Source: Tatumella sp. JGM118 (GTDB lineage: Bacteria; Pseudomonadota; Gammaproteobacteria; Enterobacterales; Enterobacteriaceae). From it: 64,000 bases of DNA. Each line of letters begins with the position of its first letter. Position 1 is the stretch's first letter. The stretch covers positions 124,001-188,000 of the forward strand of contig NZ_JAERJR010000006.1 in NCBI RefSeq assembly GCF_018257515.1, written 5' to 3'. The translations under genes and the position numbers were made by a program. The notes under the pieces are model-generated. The model was not told the origin of the DNA, ran no database searches, and saw only the letters and a program-made list of their open reading frames with translations. Positions 1-9,428 of the stretch are shown here, in pieces.

Positions 1-2
1 GG

Positions 3-383
3 GGCGGGCTGATCGGCGGGTTAGGTGAACGTTTCACCCGTGTTGCTGCCGCGCATGCCGTGCATAACGGGCTGACCGTGCTGCCGCAAACCCACCGTAT
101 TCTGCACGGGATTAAGGTGGCTTATGGCATTCTGGTGCAGGCGGCCCTGCTGAATCAGCAGCAGGATATCCGTAAGCTGTTGCACTTTTATCATCAGCTG
201 AAATTGCCGGTCACGCTGGCGGAGCTGGGAGTTTCTCTGTCAGATCGTGAAGAGATGGATAAAATGATCGCGCATACTTTACGTCCGCGGGAAACCATTC
301 ACCTGTTACCGGTGAAAGTGACGGCAGAAACGCTGTATCAGGCGATGGCGGCCATTGAACGGGCAGGGAAGTCAGCAGAGTAA
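3..383 (+). CDS. hcxA: Hydroxycarboxylate dehydrogenase HcxA (YbdH)-like, 3' part only
   Basis: The window opens inside this gene; the reading frame is open from base 3 to the TAA at 381-383, giving about 126 C-terminal residues. The fragment contains AAAHAVHNGLTVLP, then HGIKVAYGILVQ and IAHTLRPRE, which match the C-terminal metal-binding half of the iron-dependent alcohol/glycerol dehydrogenase family and look most like E. coli YbdH/HcxA as I remember it. That enzyme is a cytosolic NAD(P)H-dependent reductase of 2-oxoacids. The two His residues (in AAAHAVHN and in LHGIKVAYG) correspond to the family's metal ligands. The GTG at 60 is internal, because homology runs on upstream of it. A hairpin lies just after the stop, shared with the convergent ahr gene. 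HcxA versus another glycerol-dehydrogenase-like paralogue cannot be settled from the fragment. Confidence 0.75.
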   Translation, partial: GGLIGGLGERFTRVAAAHAVHNGLTVLPQTHRILHGIKVAYGILVQAALLNQQQDIRKLLHFYHQLKLPVTLAELGVSLSDREEMDKMIAHTLRPRETIHLLPVKVTAETLYQAMAAIERAGKSAE

Positions 384-390
384 GACTGAA

Positions 391-411
391 GGCCCGGCAG
401 GATGCCGGGCC
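391..411. terminator. Hairpin between convergent hcxA-like gene and ahr
   Basis: A perfect 9-bp stem (GGCCCGGCA / TGCCGGGCC) with a GGA loop lies 7 bp after the hcxA-like stop and 9 bp from the ahr stop. It lacks a clear T-run on either strand, so it is probably a bidirectional hairpin terminator or mRNA-end stabiliser rather than a textbook terminator. Confidence 0.5.
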
Positions 412-420
412 GGGATATCA

Positions 421-1440
421 TCAGAAATCCGCTTTCAGTACCGCACGGTAACGGGCTTTACCGTCACGCACATACTGCAGAGCGTCATTGATTTTTGACA
501 TCGGGAACAGCTCGGTCTGAGGTTTCACCCCGGAGCGTGCGGCCAGTTTTACCAGGCTGCGTAACTCATGCGGAGACCCGGTCGATGACCCGGAAATGCT
601 CCGGTCACCGGCAATCAGCGTAAAGGCTGGCACTTCAAACGGTTTCATCACGGCACCGACGGTATGGAAGCTACCGTTGTAGGTCAGTGCCTGGAAGTAC
701 GGCATCCAGTCCAGATCGACATTGATGGTGTTGATAATCAGATCAAACTGTCCGGCCAGCGCTTTCAGGGCTTCCGGATCCCGGCTGTTAACCACCTTGT
801 CGGCACCCATTCCCAGGATTTCCTGTTCTTTAGACGGTGACGAACTGAACGCGGTGACTTCACATCCCATCGCATGCAACAGTTTAATAGCGATATGGCC
901 CAGGCCACCGATACCTATGACACCGACACGACTGGTCGCCGTGATATGGTGCTGCAGCAGGGGTTTGAATACCGTGATCCCGCCGCACAGCAGCGGACCG
1001 GCAGATTCGATATCCAGCGCTTCCGGAAGCGGGATCACCCACTGCCAGTCGGCACGGATTTTTTCAGCGAAGCCACCGCGGTTCAGGATAGTCGGCACAC
1101 TGCCCTGTTTACAGTTGCTGTGACTGCCGCTGATACAGGCATCACAATACCCGCAACTGCGCGCGGTCCAGCCAATCCCGACACGCTGACCGACTTTCAG
1201 ACCTTTGTTTTCTGCCGCACTCCCCAGAGCGCTGACACGGCCAACCACTTCGTGACCGGCGACCAGAGGGTACTGAGATATGCCCCATTCGTTGTCAATC
1301 ATCGACAGATCGGAATGACAAATACCACAGTACTCAACCGTGACTTCAACATCTTCGGCAGCAAGTTCACCGGCATCAAATTCCTGCAGTTCCAGTGCTG
1401 CGCCAGCTTCGGCCGCGGCGTAGCTTTTAATCTTGCTCAT
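421..1440 (-). CDS. ahr: NADPH-dependent aldehyde reductase Ahr (YjgB), zinc-type alcohol dehydrogenase
   Basis: A 339-residue medium-chain zinc alcohol dehydrogenase that closely resembles E. coli Ahr/YjgB over its whole length as I recall that sequence. The catalytic-zinc motif GICHSD (residues about 38-43) and GHEVVGRV are present. The structural-zinc cysteines lie in CGYCDAC plus a later Cys, and the Rossmann glycine motif is GIGGLGH. The enzyme reduces a range of aldehydes to alcohols in the cytosol with NADPH. The ATG at 1440 is preceded by AAAGGAGA at good spacing, and the length fits the family exactly. It is a single gene, convergent with the hcxA-like gene and separated from the fumarase downstream of 1592 by a hairpin, so it is probably transcribed alone. 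Confidence 0.93.
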   Translation of the reverse strand: MSKIKSYAAAEAGAALELQEFDAGELAAEDVEVTVEYCGICHSDLSMIDNEWGISQYPLVAGHEVVGRVSALGSAAENKGLKVGQRVGIGWTARSCGYCDACISGSHSNCKQGSVPTILNRGGFAEKIRADWQWVIPLPEALDIESAGPLLCGGITVFKPLLQHHITATSRVGVIGIGGLGHIAIKLLHAMGCEVTAFSSSPSKEQEILGMGADKVVNSRDPEALKALAGQFDLIINTINVDLDWMPYFQALTYNGSFHTVGAVMKPFEVPAFTLIAGDRSISGSSTGSPHELRSLVKLAARSGVKPQTELFPMSKINDALQYVRDGKARYRAVLKADF

Positions 1441-1561
1441 GAAGGTCTCCTTTCTGTGATGTAGTTATCACTTTAAAGCATGGCAGATGATAGCCATTAA
1501 AAAAAGCGCAGAAGAGAATAATATGATGCGGGGGAAAATAGTTGTCCGATATTGCGGTAAG

Positions 1562-1582
1562 GGCCGGTGAAACTCACCGGCC
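1562..1582. terminator. Hairpin downstream of fumarase gene
   Basis: A perfect 9-bp inverted repeat (GGCCGGTGA, loop AAC, TCACCGGCC) begins 9 bp beyond the fumarase stop codon on the minus strand. There is no strong T-tract after it, so it may stabilise or end the fumarase transcript. Confidence 0.5.
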
Positions 1583-1591
1583 ACAGGAGGG

Positions 1592-3244
1592 TCAGGCAGG
1601 TTTCGCACACCCGTTACATTGATTTTCAAGGATTTGTGTAAAGAAATCATTACCCTTGTCATCCACCAGGATGAAAGCCGGAAAGTCCTCAACGTCAATC
1701 TTCCAGATAGCTTCCATCCCCAGTTCCGGGTATTCGACACACTGCAGATTTTTAATACTCTGCTGTGCCAGTACTGCCGCCGGACCGCCGATACTGCCAA
1801 GATAAAACCCGCCATGTTTTTTACAGGCATCCGTCACCTGCTGGCTGCGGTTGCCTTTGGCCAGCATAATCATGCTGCCGCCGTGGGATTGCAGTAAATC
1901 CACATAAGAGTCCATTCGTCCGGCGGTGGTCGGCCCGAGTGAACCGGAGGCATAACCGGCCGGGGTTTTCGCAGGCCCGGCGTAATAGATGGGGTGATCT
2001 TTGATGTACTGCGGGAGTTCTTCCCCGTTATCCAGACGCTCTTTCAGTTTTGCATGGGCGATATCACGCGCGACGATAATCGTGCCATTCAGGGAGAGAC
2101 GGGTCGATGCCGGATACTGGCTCAGCCGGGCCAGGATCTCTTTCATCGGCCGGTTCAGGTCGATGCTGACGACCGTACTTTCCGCTGCATTCTGCAATGT
2201 CTTCGGAATCAGGCGTGCCGGATTATGTTCCAGTTTTTCTATCCACAGACCTTTACGGTTAATTTTCGCTTTAATATTACGGTCAGCCGAACAGGAGACG
2301 CCCATCCCGATGGGACAGGAGGCACCGTGGCGGGGCAGACGGATCACCCGGATATCATGGGCAAAATATTTACCGCCGAACTGCGCCCCCAGGCCGAGGT
2401 TCTGTGCTTCTTTCAGCAGTTCCTGTTCCAGCGCCGTATCGCGGAACGCCTGACCGTACTTATTGCCTTCGGTCGGCAGATCATCATAGTAATGGGCGGA
2501 GGCCAGTTTGACGGTTTTCAGGGTACTCTCTGCGGATGTGCCGCCGATCACAAAGGCAATGTGGTATGGCGGACAGGCCGCCGTGCCCAGGGTGCGCATT
2601 TTCCCGACCAGATAATTTTTGAGTTTCCCCGGGCTGAGCAGCGCTTTGGTTTCCTGATACAGATAGGTCTTGTTGGCAGAACCGCCTCCTTTGGCAATAC
2701 AAAGGAACTTATATTCATCGCCATCCACGCTGTAGAGATCGATCTGCGCCGGCAGATTCGTGCCGGTATTCACTTCCTGGTACATATCCAGCGCCGCATT
2801 CTGTGAATAGCGCAGGTTATCCTGCTGATAAGTATTGAAGACTCCCTGGCTGAGAAAGACCTCATCGCCGCCGCCGGTCCAGACCCGCTGACCTTTTTTA
2901 CCCACGATGATGGCGGTTCCGGTGTCCTGACAGGACGGCAGGATACCTTTGGCGGCAATTTCGGAGTTACGCAGAAACTGCAGCGCGACATATTTATCAT
3001 TTTCGCTGGCTTCGGGGTCATCGAGAATATCGGCTACCTGTTGCTGATGGGCGGTGCGCAACATAAACGAAGTATCATGGAATGCCTGCTGAGCCAGCAG
3101 CGTCAGCGCTTCCGGCGCTACTTTCAGGATCTCCTGCCCTTCAAATTCAGCGACTGACACATAATCGCTACTCAGCAGGTAATAGTCGGTGTCATCTTCG
3201 GCGACAGGAAACGGGTCCTGATAATGAAAAGGGATCGTTGACAT
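1592..3244 (-). CDS. Class I (4Fe-4S) fumarate hydratase, FumA/FumB type
   Basis: A 550-residue class I fumarase, essentially the length of E. coli FumA/FumB (548). It interconverts malate and fumarate in the cytosol and may also act on tartrate, like FumB. The three [4Fe-4S] cysteines are visible at C105 (LPSCQDTGT), C224 (GTAACPPYH) and C318 (GVSCSADRN), the same numbers as in FumA. The C-terminal half carries the KGNRSQQV and [11 protein letters not shown] stretches of the beta domain. The gene lies 149 bp downstream of a dicarboxylate carrier on the same strand, like fumB with dcuB or the ttd genes in E. coli. The pair is divergent from a soluble fumarate reductase, with a perfect FNR palindrome between. 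This suggests an anaerobic fumarase that makes fumarate from imported malate or tartrate. FumA or FumB cannot be chosen by sequence alone. Confidence 0.93.
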   Translation of the reverse strand: MSTIPFHYQDPFPVAEDDTDYYLLSSDYVSVAEFEGQEILKVAPEALTLLAQQAFHDTSFMLRTAHQQQVADILDDPEASENDKYVALQFLRNSEIAAKGILPSCQDTGTAIIVGKKGQRVWTGGGDEVFLSQGVFNTYQQDNLRYSQNAALDMYQEVNTGTNLPAQIDLYSVDGDEYKFLCIAKGGGSANKTYLYQETKALLSPGKLKNYLVGKMRTLGTAACPPYHIAFVIGGTSAESTLKTVKLASAHYYDDLPTEGNKYGQAFRDTALEQELLKEAQNLGLGAQFGGKYFAHDIRVIRLPRHGASCPIGMGVSCSADRNIKAKINRKGLWIEKLEHNPARLIPKTLQNAAESTVVSIDLNRPMKEILARLSQYPASTRLSLNGTIIVARDIAHAKLKERLDNGEELPQYIKDHPIYYAGPAKTPAGYASGSLGPTTAGRMDSYVDLLQSHGGSMIMLAKGNRSQQVTDACKKHGGFYLGSIGGPAAVLAQQSIKNLQCVEYPELGMEAIWKIDVEDFPAFILVDDKGNDFFTQILENQCNGCAKPA

Positions 3245-3314
3245 GTTTTCTCACTTAAAGAGCCGCAGACGGGCGGCCACTATGCTTCGCAAAATACTGA
3301 TGGTAATGGAAAAT

Positions 3315-3352
3315 CTCTCCCGGAGTCCGATACGTTGCCGGTGCCGGGAGAG
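3315..3352. other. Intercistronic stem-loop between carrier and fumarase genes
   Basis: A perfect 9-bp inverted repeat (CTCTCCCGG / CCGGGAGAG, 20-nt loop) lies between the carrier stop and the fumarase start. It may set relative mRNA levels within the two-gene transcript; it could also be chance in a GC-rich spacer. Confidence 0.35.
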
Positions 3353-3393
3353 GCTCATTGACATAAATACCTGCAGCGATAAAAACGACGCTG

Positions 3394-4908
3394 TTATCCG
3401 AAGATCATCATCATCCAGGGGTAGCCGATGACAAGTAATGCGACCAGGAAAATAGCACCAAAAATGGTCCCCAGACGCCAGTAGTCTACGGTAGGCAGAT
3501 AGCCACTCCCGTAGTATATCGGGCTTGGTCCGGTCCCGTAAGGGGTGATAATGCCCATCACTCCCAGAGAGGTGACCATCATCAGACAAAAGACCTGCAT
3601 GTTCATGCCCGGAATGGTGGCGGCGATGGTCAGCATGGCAGGCAATAATGCCGTGGTATGTGCGGTGGTACTGGCAAACAGGTAATGCAGCAGATAAAAG
3701 GCAATCACCAGCACGATAAGCGCCACGCCCGGTGAGATACCGCCCATCAGTGCACCGCCTTCTTTCCCCAGCCAGCCGATAAAACCGGTAGAAGAAAGAC
3801 CATCCGCCAGGGCGACCAGGGTCGCAAACCAGGTAAAGGTATTCCAGGCGGCTTTATTACCGGTGATATCGCTCCAGTTAAGCACACCGGTCCATAACAT
3901 CAGGGTGATCACCAGCAGAGCGGCCATGGCCGGTTCAATCCAGCTGGCGGCAAAAATCCACATCGCCAGGGCGCAGCAGACAAAGATCAGCAGCAGGATT
4001 TCGTTACGGGAAAGCTTACCCAGTTTTTCCAGCTCACGGGTGGCCCAGCGCGGCACCTCGTCGTTAACCTTCACCTCCGGCGGATAAAACAGATAGGCCA
4101 GCAGGGGCATGGCCAGGATCAGCAGAATACCGAGCGGCAGGAAGGCGACAAACCAGTTCCCCCAGGAGATGGTGATCCCGGTAATACTTTTCACCAGTGC
4201 CAGCGCCAGCAGGTTGGGGGCCAGTGCGGAAAGGAACATTGAGCTGGTGATACAGGCGGCAGTAATGGCGACCCACATCAGGTATGAACCGATACGTCTC
4301 GCGCTGGGGTCATTAGGTTTCGACCCATACAGCGGCGGCAGGTTGGCAATAATCGGGTAGATCGTTCCGCCGCTACGGGCGGTATTGGAAGGCGTAAACG
4401 GGGCCAGTAATAAATCGGCAAAGGTAATGGCATACCCCAGCGTCAGACTGCGGCGTCCCAGATATTTGACCAGTATCAGGGCCAGCCGGCGGCCGAATTG
4501 CGTTTTATCGTAACCGGCGGCAAACATAAAGGCCCCGAAGATCAGCCAGACGGTGGAGTTACCAAATCCGCTGACGGCCCATTTAAAGGACTGACCTGCC
4601 AGTTTGAAGCCCGGAGCCGCTTGCTGTTCCGGGCTGAACAGTAACCAGTGGCTGAAGAGGGCGATAACCACCACCCCGGTCAGGCCGATGACGGCGCCGG
4701 GTAACGGCTCAAAAATCAGCCCGACGATCACCCCGACAAACACGGCGAAGAAATGCCAGGCATAAGGCGGAAGACCGGCAGGCACGGGGACGAGTAAAAG
4801 CAGAAGGGCGACGACGACGGGAAGGAGCAATAATATCAGACGGTTTTTTTTGCCGGTGGCGGGGGGAACTCCCGTCGCGGGCTGAGTTGCATTTGATTTT
4901 ACGTTCAT
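3394..4908 (-). CDS. DASS-family divalent anion (dicarboxylate) carrier, CitT/TtdT type
   Basis: A 504-residue inner-membrane protein with about a dozen hydrophobic segments, of the divalent anion:sodium symporter (DASS) family. Family features visible are the conserved PFTPSNTARSGGTIYPI loop, which carries the SNT carboxylate-binding motif, a second such region near STTAHTTALLP, and the C-terminal TPYGTGPSPIYYGSGY. E. coli relatives CitT and TtdT are antiporters that exchange citrate or tartrate for succinate. Next to fumarase and a soluble fumarate reductase, uptake of malate, fumarate or tartrate in exchange for succinate is a reasonable inference. The substrate cannot be read from sequence. 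The minus-strand promoter probably lies just upstream of the start, under the FNR site at 5096-5109. Confidence 0.88.
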   Translation of the reverse strand: MNVKSNATQPATGVPPATGKKNRLILLLLPVVVALLLLLVPVPAGLPPYAWHFFAVFVGVIVGLIFEPLPGAVIGLTGVVVIALFSHWLLFSPEQQAAPGFKLAGQSFKWAVSGFGNSTVWLIFGAFMFAAGYDKTQFGRRLALILVKYLGRRSLTLGYAITFADLLLAPFTPSNTARSGGTIYPIIANLPPLYGSKPNDPSARRIGSYLMWVAITAACITSSMFLSALAPNLLALALVKSITGITISWGNWFVAFLPLGILLILAMPLLAYLFYPPEVKVNDEVPRWATRELEKLGKLSRNEILLLIFVCCALAMWIFAASWIEPAMAALLVITLMLWTGVLNWSDITGNKAAWNTFTWFATLVALADGLSSTGFIGWLGKEGGALMGGISPGVALIVLVIAFYLLHYLFASTTAHTTALLPAMLTIAATIPGMNMQVFCLMMVTSLGVMGIITPYGTGPSPIYYGSGYLPTVDYWRLGTIFGAIFLVALLVIGYPWMMMIFG

Positions 4909-5489
4909 AGTCAGTTTCTGTATGGGGTTAGAATAGTTATGGAGCAGCGTACAGATAATATTGCGTTTCCGTTATCAGGACATTTCTGTGGCTCAGAATA
5001 TCCCTGACGCGAAAATTATTATTATGCAGAGCATGTTACATCATCTGCATCATGGATAAAGTCTTTATATGATCTGTTATCTCTTTTTTTTACCGTTGAT
5101 CCTGATCAACGAAACAGAACTATTTTTTTATTTTTTAAATTATTTTTAGCAATTCTTTTTGATATCAGTCACCTGCTTATTTCCGGTCGCATAGCCGGGG
5201 GTTCTGCCGGCCGGTGGGCACGGAATGAAAAGTGTTACATGATGATTTTCTTAGGGTTTATCTCTTTGCTGGCTTACGGTGACCTTATATTCTCCTGTAA
5301 TAAAACAGCGTGGTAAGGGTTAACAGAAAAATACGCGGCCCTGCCTGTTGGCGGAATTTAAATTTTAATTAATTTATGTCATAAGTTGTGTCTTTTGTTT
5401 GTGCTTGAATACGGAGATCGGACATTACCGGAATAACGGGTTTCCGATAACGACCTGAAAAAAATAGTCCTGAACATCCGGAGCAGATA
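4909..5489. other. Divergent regulatory region of the fumarate module
   Basis: This 581-bp AT-rich gap separates the carrier (minus strand) and fumarate reductase (plus strand) genes and holds no supportable ORF. It contains the perfect FNR palindrome described separately. A TATAAA-like minus-strand -10 candidate (plus 5064-5069) lies about 36 bp from the FNR centre. The right-hand part, from about 5340, is strongly AT-rich and probably carries the plus-strand promoter, but I cannot assign its hexamers. Confidence 0.6.
5096..5109. promoter_or_regulatory. FNR-binding site (perfect consensus palindrome)
   Basis: TTGATCCTGATCAA matches the FNR consensus TTGAT-N4-ATCAA at every defined position. 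It is 188 bp upstream of the carrier start and 381 bp upstream of the fumarate reductase start. Relative to a minus-strand TATAAA-like element at 5064-5069 the site would sit near -41 to -45, the usual position for FNR activation, so the carrier-fumarase transcript is the likeliest target under anaerobiosis. The role is inferred; the match is seen. Confidence 0.8.
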
Positions 5490-8303
5490 ATGACGAATTG
5501 TAACCCGCAGCTATCAGAACCCCTGACGCTTCCCTGTGGTACCACCTTAAAAAACCGGCTGGTGATGGCCCCGATGACGACCTGCGCCGGATTCTATGAA
5601 GGCAGTGTGACCCGGGAACTGGTGGAGTACTATCGACAGCGTGCGGGTGATGCAGCCGCCATTATTGTTGAATGTGCCTTTGTGGAAGATAACGGGCCGG
5701 CGTTCCCCGGGGCGATAGGTATCGACAAAGACAGTAAAATCGAGGGCCTGGCAAAAATTGCCGCGGCTATCAAAGCGCGGGGTTCGAAAGCGATTCTGCA
5801 AATCTATCATGGCGGGCGGATGAGTGAACCGCTGCTGATTGGCGGCCGGCAGCCGGTCGCGCCGGACGCTATCGCCATGCCCCGCGAAGGTGCTGTCACC
5901 CCGCGCGCGCTGAACACGCAGGAAGTGGCCGACATGGTAGAGAAATTCGGGCAGGCCGTTCATCGGGCTATCCTGGCCGGATTTGATGGCGTCGAAATCC
6001 ACGGGGCGAATACCTACCTCATTCAGCAGTTCTTTTCACCGCATGCGAACCGGCGAAATGATGAATGGGGGGGCAGCCGTGAAAAACGGGCCAGATTCCC
6101 GCTGGAAGTGCTGAAAGCGGCCCAAAAGAAAGTAAAACAATACGCTCCGCCCGGGTTTATTATCGGCTATCGTTTTTCCCCGGAAGAGATCGAAGAGCCG
6201 GGGATCCGTTTTGACGATACGCTCTTTCTGCTGGATAAACTGGCGGTTCAGGGGCTGGATTACCTGCACTTTTCAATGAACCATATTCTGCGCAGCTCGC
6301 TGGTGGATACGGCAGACAGTGAACCCCTTATCGATAAATATATTGCAGGGCGCACCGCGGCACTGGCCGCTGTTCCGGTGATTGGCGTGGGCAGTGTAGT
6401 GAGTCAGCAGGAAACGACGCAGGCGCTGGCCCATGGTTACTCGCTGGTCGCCGTCGGCAAAGGCAGTATTGCGTATACTGACTGGGCCTCAAGGATCATC
6501 GGGGGCGAGACCCTGTCGCTGACTATCGACAGTACTCAGCGTGAAGCCTTATTTATTCCCGAACCGCTGTGGTACTTCCCGCAGGTGGCGGCGATGGTCC
6601 GCGATCTGAGTCTGGCGGGCGGGAAGTTTATGCCCGGCCACTACAGTGAAACCTTACAGGATGAGCAGGGGGATTGCCGGATCACGGTCACCCTGGCGGA
6701 GGATCGTATTACTGATCTCGAACTGTCCACGAAGGAACCGGCTGAGATCGAATTTACCACCCATTTTAATGAACTGCGTTCGCGGATCCTCGATGCTAAC
6801 AGTCCTTATGTGGATGCGGTGACCGGTGCCACAACCCAATGCGAAGCCGTGAAAAAAGTGGTCGCCAGAATCCTGATGGCCTCCGCAAGGCAGCGTTTGC
6901 AGCAGACCGGCGACGGGAACGGGGGCGAAGCGCACTATGATGTGGTGGTGGTGGGCAGTGGCGGTGCCGGACTGACGGCCGCCATACAGGCCGGCGAGTC
7001 GGGTGCCCGCGTGCTGATTGTCGAAAAAATGCCGGTACCGGGCGGCAATACGCTGAAAGCCTCGGTCGGGATGAATGCGGCCGAAACCCGGTATCAGACG
7101 CTGAAAGGTATCCGTGACAGTAAGGCGCTGTTTTATGAGGAAACCCTGAAAGGCGGCCACGGTAAAAATAATACGCTGCTGTTGCATGAATTTGTGGAGC
7201 AGGCGCCTCAGGCGGTGGACTGGCTGGCGAAGCATGACATCGTGCTGAGCGATATCACCATTACCGGCGGCATGAGTATCGATCGTACCCATCGTCCGGC
7301 GGATGCGTCTGCCGTCGGGGGCTATCTGGTCAGTGGTTTATTAAAAAATATTCATCAGCGCCCGGACATTGAAATGATGACCGATACCAGCGTCAGCGGA
7401 ATTGAGTATGACGATGGCAGGGTGACCGGGGTGACGTTACTGAATGAGCAGCAGGAAAGCTTCCGTGTGCAGTGCCACAGTGTGATCGTGGCGACCGGCG
7501 GTTTCAGCGCCAATCAGAAAATGGTGGTCAGCTACCGTCCGGATCTGGCCGGATTTGTCACCACCAACCATCCCGGCGCAACCGGGAGCGGGATCGCGTT
7601 ATTACAGTCCATCGGTGCCGGTACGGTGGATATGGGCGAGATACAGATCCATCCCACCGTAGAACAGACCACCTCTTACCTGATCTCTGAATCTGTCCGC
7701 GGCGGCGGGGCCATTCTGGTCAGTCAGAAGGGCGAACGATTTATTAATGAGATGGACACCCGGGATAAGGTCTCGGCAAAAATCATCGGCCTGCCGGAGA
7801 AATCGGCCTGGATAGTGTTTGATCAGCAGATCCGTGAACATAACAAGGCCATTGAGACGTATCTCTCGCGGGGATTTGTGGTGAGCGCGGACACCCCGGA
7901 GGCGCTGGCCGAAAAGACGGGGATGGATGCCACGCGGTTGCAGGCGACGTTAGCCTGTTTTAATCAGGTCGTCGCAAACAAGCAGCCGGATCCCTTTGGC
8001 CGTACTACGGCCCTGCGGCAGCCCCTTAGCCAGCGGCCTTTCTACGCTATCCGTATTGCGCCGGGGGTACACCACACGATGGGCGGGGTCACGATTAATA
8101 CCCATACCGGGGTGCTGGATGAAAACCAGCAGCCGTTGGCCGGGGTGTTTGCGGCGGGGGAAGTGGTCGGCGGGATCCATGGCGGTAACCGTATCGGGGG
8201 GAATGCCGTGGCAGATATCGTGATCTTTGGTCGGGTGGCGGGGGAAAACGCCGCGAAGTATGCCCTGGCACACCGGGATCAGCCGGCCGTCACCCCGGCC
8301 TGA
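5490..8303 (+). CDS. Soluble NADH:fumarate reductase-type flavoprotein (OYE + FMN-bind + FAD domains)
   Basis: A 937-residue three-domain flavoenzyme with no signal peptide. Residues about 1-350 are an Old Yellow Enzyme-like TIM barrel (motifs KNRLVMAPM, GFDGVEIHGANTYLIQQF). Residues about 375-460 are an FMN_bind domain with the flavinylation motif D442-x-x-T445-G-A-T448, so T448 should carry covalent FMN. Residues about 480-930 are a fumarate/urocanate reductase-type FAD domain with GSGGAG (489-494), HHTMGG and HGGNRIGGN, where H897 and R901 match the substrate carboxylate-binding region. The same architecture is known in the cytoplasmic NADH:fumarate reductase of Klebsiella pneumoniae. It is followed 31 bp later by apbE, its probable maturase. 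The start is preceded by GGAG. Fumarate is the most likely acceptor given the fumarase and carrier next door, but relatives reduce acrylates or urocanate. Confidence 0.88.
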   Translation: MTNCNPQLSEPLTLPCGTTLKNRLVMAPMTTCAGFYEGSVTRELVEYYRQRAGDAAAIIVECAFVEDNGPAFPGAIGIDKDSKIEGLAKIAAAIKARGSKAILQIYHGGRMSEPLLIGGRQPVAPDAIAMPREGAVTPRALNTQEVADMVEKFGQAVHRAILAGFDGVEIHGANTYLIQQFFSPHANRRNDEWGGSREKRARFPLEVLKAAQKKVKQYAPPGFIIGYRFSPEEIEEPGIRFDDTLFLLDKLAVQGLDYLHFSMNHILRSSLVDTADSEPLIDKYIAGRTAALAAVPVIGVGSVVSQQETTQALAHGYSLVAVGKGSIAYTDWASRIIGGETLSLTIDSTQREALFIPEPLWYFPQVAAMVRDLSLAGGKFMPGHYSETLQDEQGDCRITVTLAEDRITDLELSTKEPAEIEFTTHFNELRSRILDANSPYVDAVTGATTQCEAVKKVVARILMASARQRLQQTGDGNGGEAHYDVVVVGSGGAGLTAAIQAGESGARVLIVEKMPVPGGNTLKASVGMNAAETRYQTLKGIRDSKALFYEETLKGGHGKNNTLLLHEFVEQAPQAVDWLAKHDIVLSDITITGGMSIDRTHRPADASAVGGYLVSGLLKNIHQRPDIEMMTDTSVSGIEYDDGRVTGVTLLNEQQESFRVQCHSVIVATGGFSANQKMVVSYRPDLAGFVTTNHPGATGSGIALLQSIGAGTVDMGEIQIHPTVEQTTSYLISESVRGGGAILVSQKGERFINEMDTRDKVSAKIIGLPEKSAWIVFDQQIREHNKAIETYLSRGFVVSADTPEALAEKTGMDATRLQATLACFNQVVANKQPDPFGRTTALRQPLSQRPFYAIRIAPGVHHTMGGVTINTHTGVLDENQQPLAGVFAAGEVVGGIHGGNRIGGNAVADIVIFGRVAGENAAKYALAHRDQPAVTPA

Positions 8304-8334
8304 CGGGGTTGGCGGTCATTCCTCAGGAGACGCT

Positions 8335-9282
8335 ATGTCAGAGATCCCGGGCAGATACCATTATTCGGCGGTGATGATGGGGACGCGCGTAGAACTGCAA
8401 CTGGCGGCACACCAGCCGGCGCTGGCGCGTCAGGTCTTCCGGCAGATTAAATGGCTGGAAGATCTGCTGACCGTGAACCGGCCGGACTCCGCACTGATGT
8501 CTGTCAATCGTGCTGCAGGGGCTCACCCGGTGGTGGTGCCACCACCGGTATTTTCACTGCTCTGGCGGGCCAGGGAGGTCAGCTTCAGCGGCGGATGTTT
8601 TAATCTGGCGATAGGCCCGCTCGTCCGGCGCTGGAAGATCGGATTCAGCGGTGATGCCGTGCCGCCGGCCGAAGAGATCGCCGCATTATTGCCGCTGACC
8701 GATCCCCATGCGATCCGCATGGATCCGGAGGCCGGTTCGATCTTTCTGACACGGCCCGGGATGTCTGTCGATGCCGGAGCCATCGCCAAAGGGTATATGG
8801 CTGACCGGATCTGTGATTTTTTACAGGCACAGGCCGTCGATCATGCACTGATCAATCTGGGGGGGAATATCCGGGTCATCAGCCCGCCCGGTGCTGAAGG
8901 CTGGTCGGTCGGGCTGCAGCAACCTTTTGCCGGCCCTGAATCGCTGCTGGGCAGTATCCGTTTATCTCAGGGGTCGGTAGTCACCTCCGGAGTGTATGAA
9001 CGCTACTTTGTCCATCAGGGACACCATTATCATCATATTCTGGATCCACGCAGTGGCTATCCGCTGGATAACGATTTACTGAGCGTGACCGTGATTTCAC
9101 CGCACTCCATCGATGGCGAAATATACTCAACGCAGTTATATGGCATGGGGCTGGAAAAGGGTTGTGAGTGGCTTGCGACACAGACGGATATTGAGGGGAT
9201 AGAGGCTATCTTTGTGACCCGCGACCGGGAGGTCATCATTCCGTCACAGCGTCAGTTCTGTTTCCGGCCGGCTTCCCGGTAA
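8335..9282 (+). CDS. apbE: FAD:protein FMN transferase ApbE, cytoplasmic type
   Basis: A 315-residue ApbE family enzyme. It attaches FMN through a phosphodiester bond to a threonine in a D-x-x-(S/T)-G-A-T motif, using FAD. Family motifs are visible: VDAGAIAKGYMADR (magnesium/FAD-binding region), INLGGNIRV and HHILDPRSGYP. I chose the ATG at 8335 because it has AGGAG just upstream and begins MSEIPGRYHYSAVMMGT; the longer frame from 8227 overlaps the upstream gene and adds unrelated residues. There is no lipoprotein or Sec signal, unlike the periplasmic ApbE that matures Nqr, so it should act in the cytosol on the adjacent flavoenzyme (T448). Tight spacing suggests one transcript with that gene. 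Confidence 0.92.
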   Translation: MSEIPGRYHYSAVMMGTRVELQLAAHQPALARQVFRQIKWLEDLLTVNRPDSALMSVNRAAGAHPVVVPPPVFSLLWRAREVSFSGGCFNLAIGPLVRRWKIGFSGDAVPPAEEIAALLPLTDPHAIRMDPEAGSIFLTRPGMSVDAGAIAKGYMADRICDFLQAQAVDHALINLGGNIRVISPPGAEGWSVGLQQPFAGPESLLGSIRLSQGSVVTSGVYERYFVHQGHHYHHILDPRSGYPLDNDLLSVTVISPHSIDGEIYSTQLYGMGLEKGCEWLATQTDIEGIEAIFVTRDREVIIPSQRQFCFRPASR

Positions 9283-9428
9283 TCCCGGGCCTGGCGGAAG
9301 AGAGTGCCCGCTGCTGAGCCGGACACCTGATGTTTATTGGCAGTGGCAGGCTGATAAGTAAAAACGGATGTCAGCGGCCCGGCTTTGTTCCGGACCAGTC
9401 GTGGGACCCGCGTAGCCGTGATAAAGGT

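Noticed and set aside
8227-8334. Longer ApbE start inside the fumarate reductase gene
   Set aside because: The extension shadows the upstream gene in another frame; the ATG at 8335 has AGGAG and begins the conserved domain.
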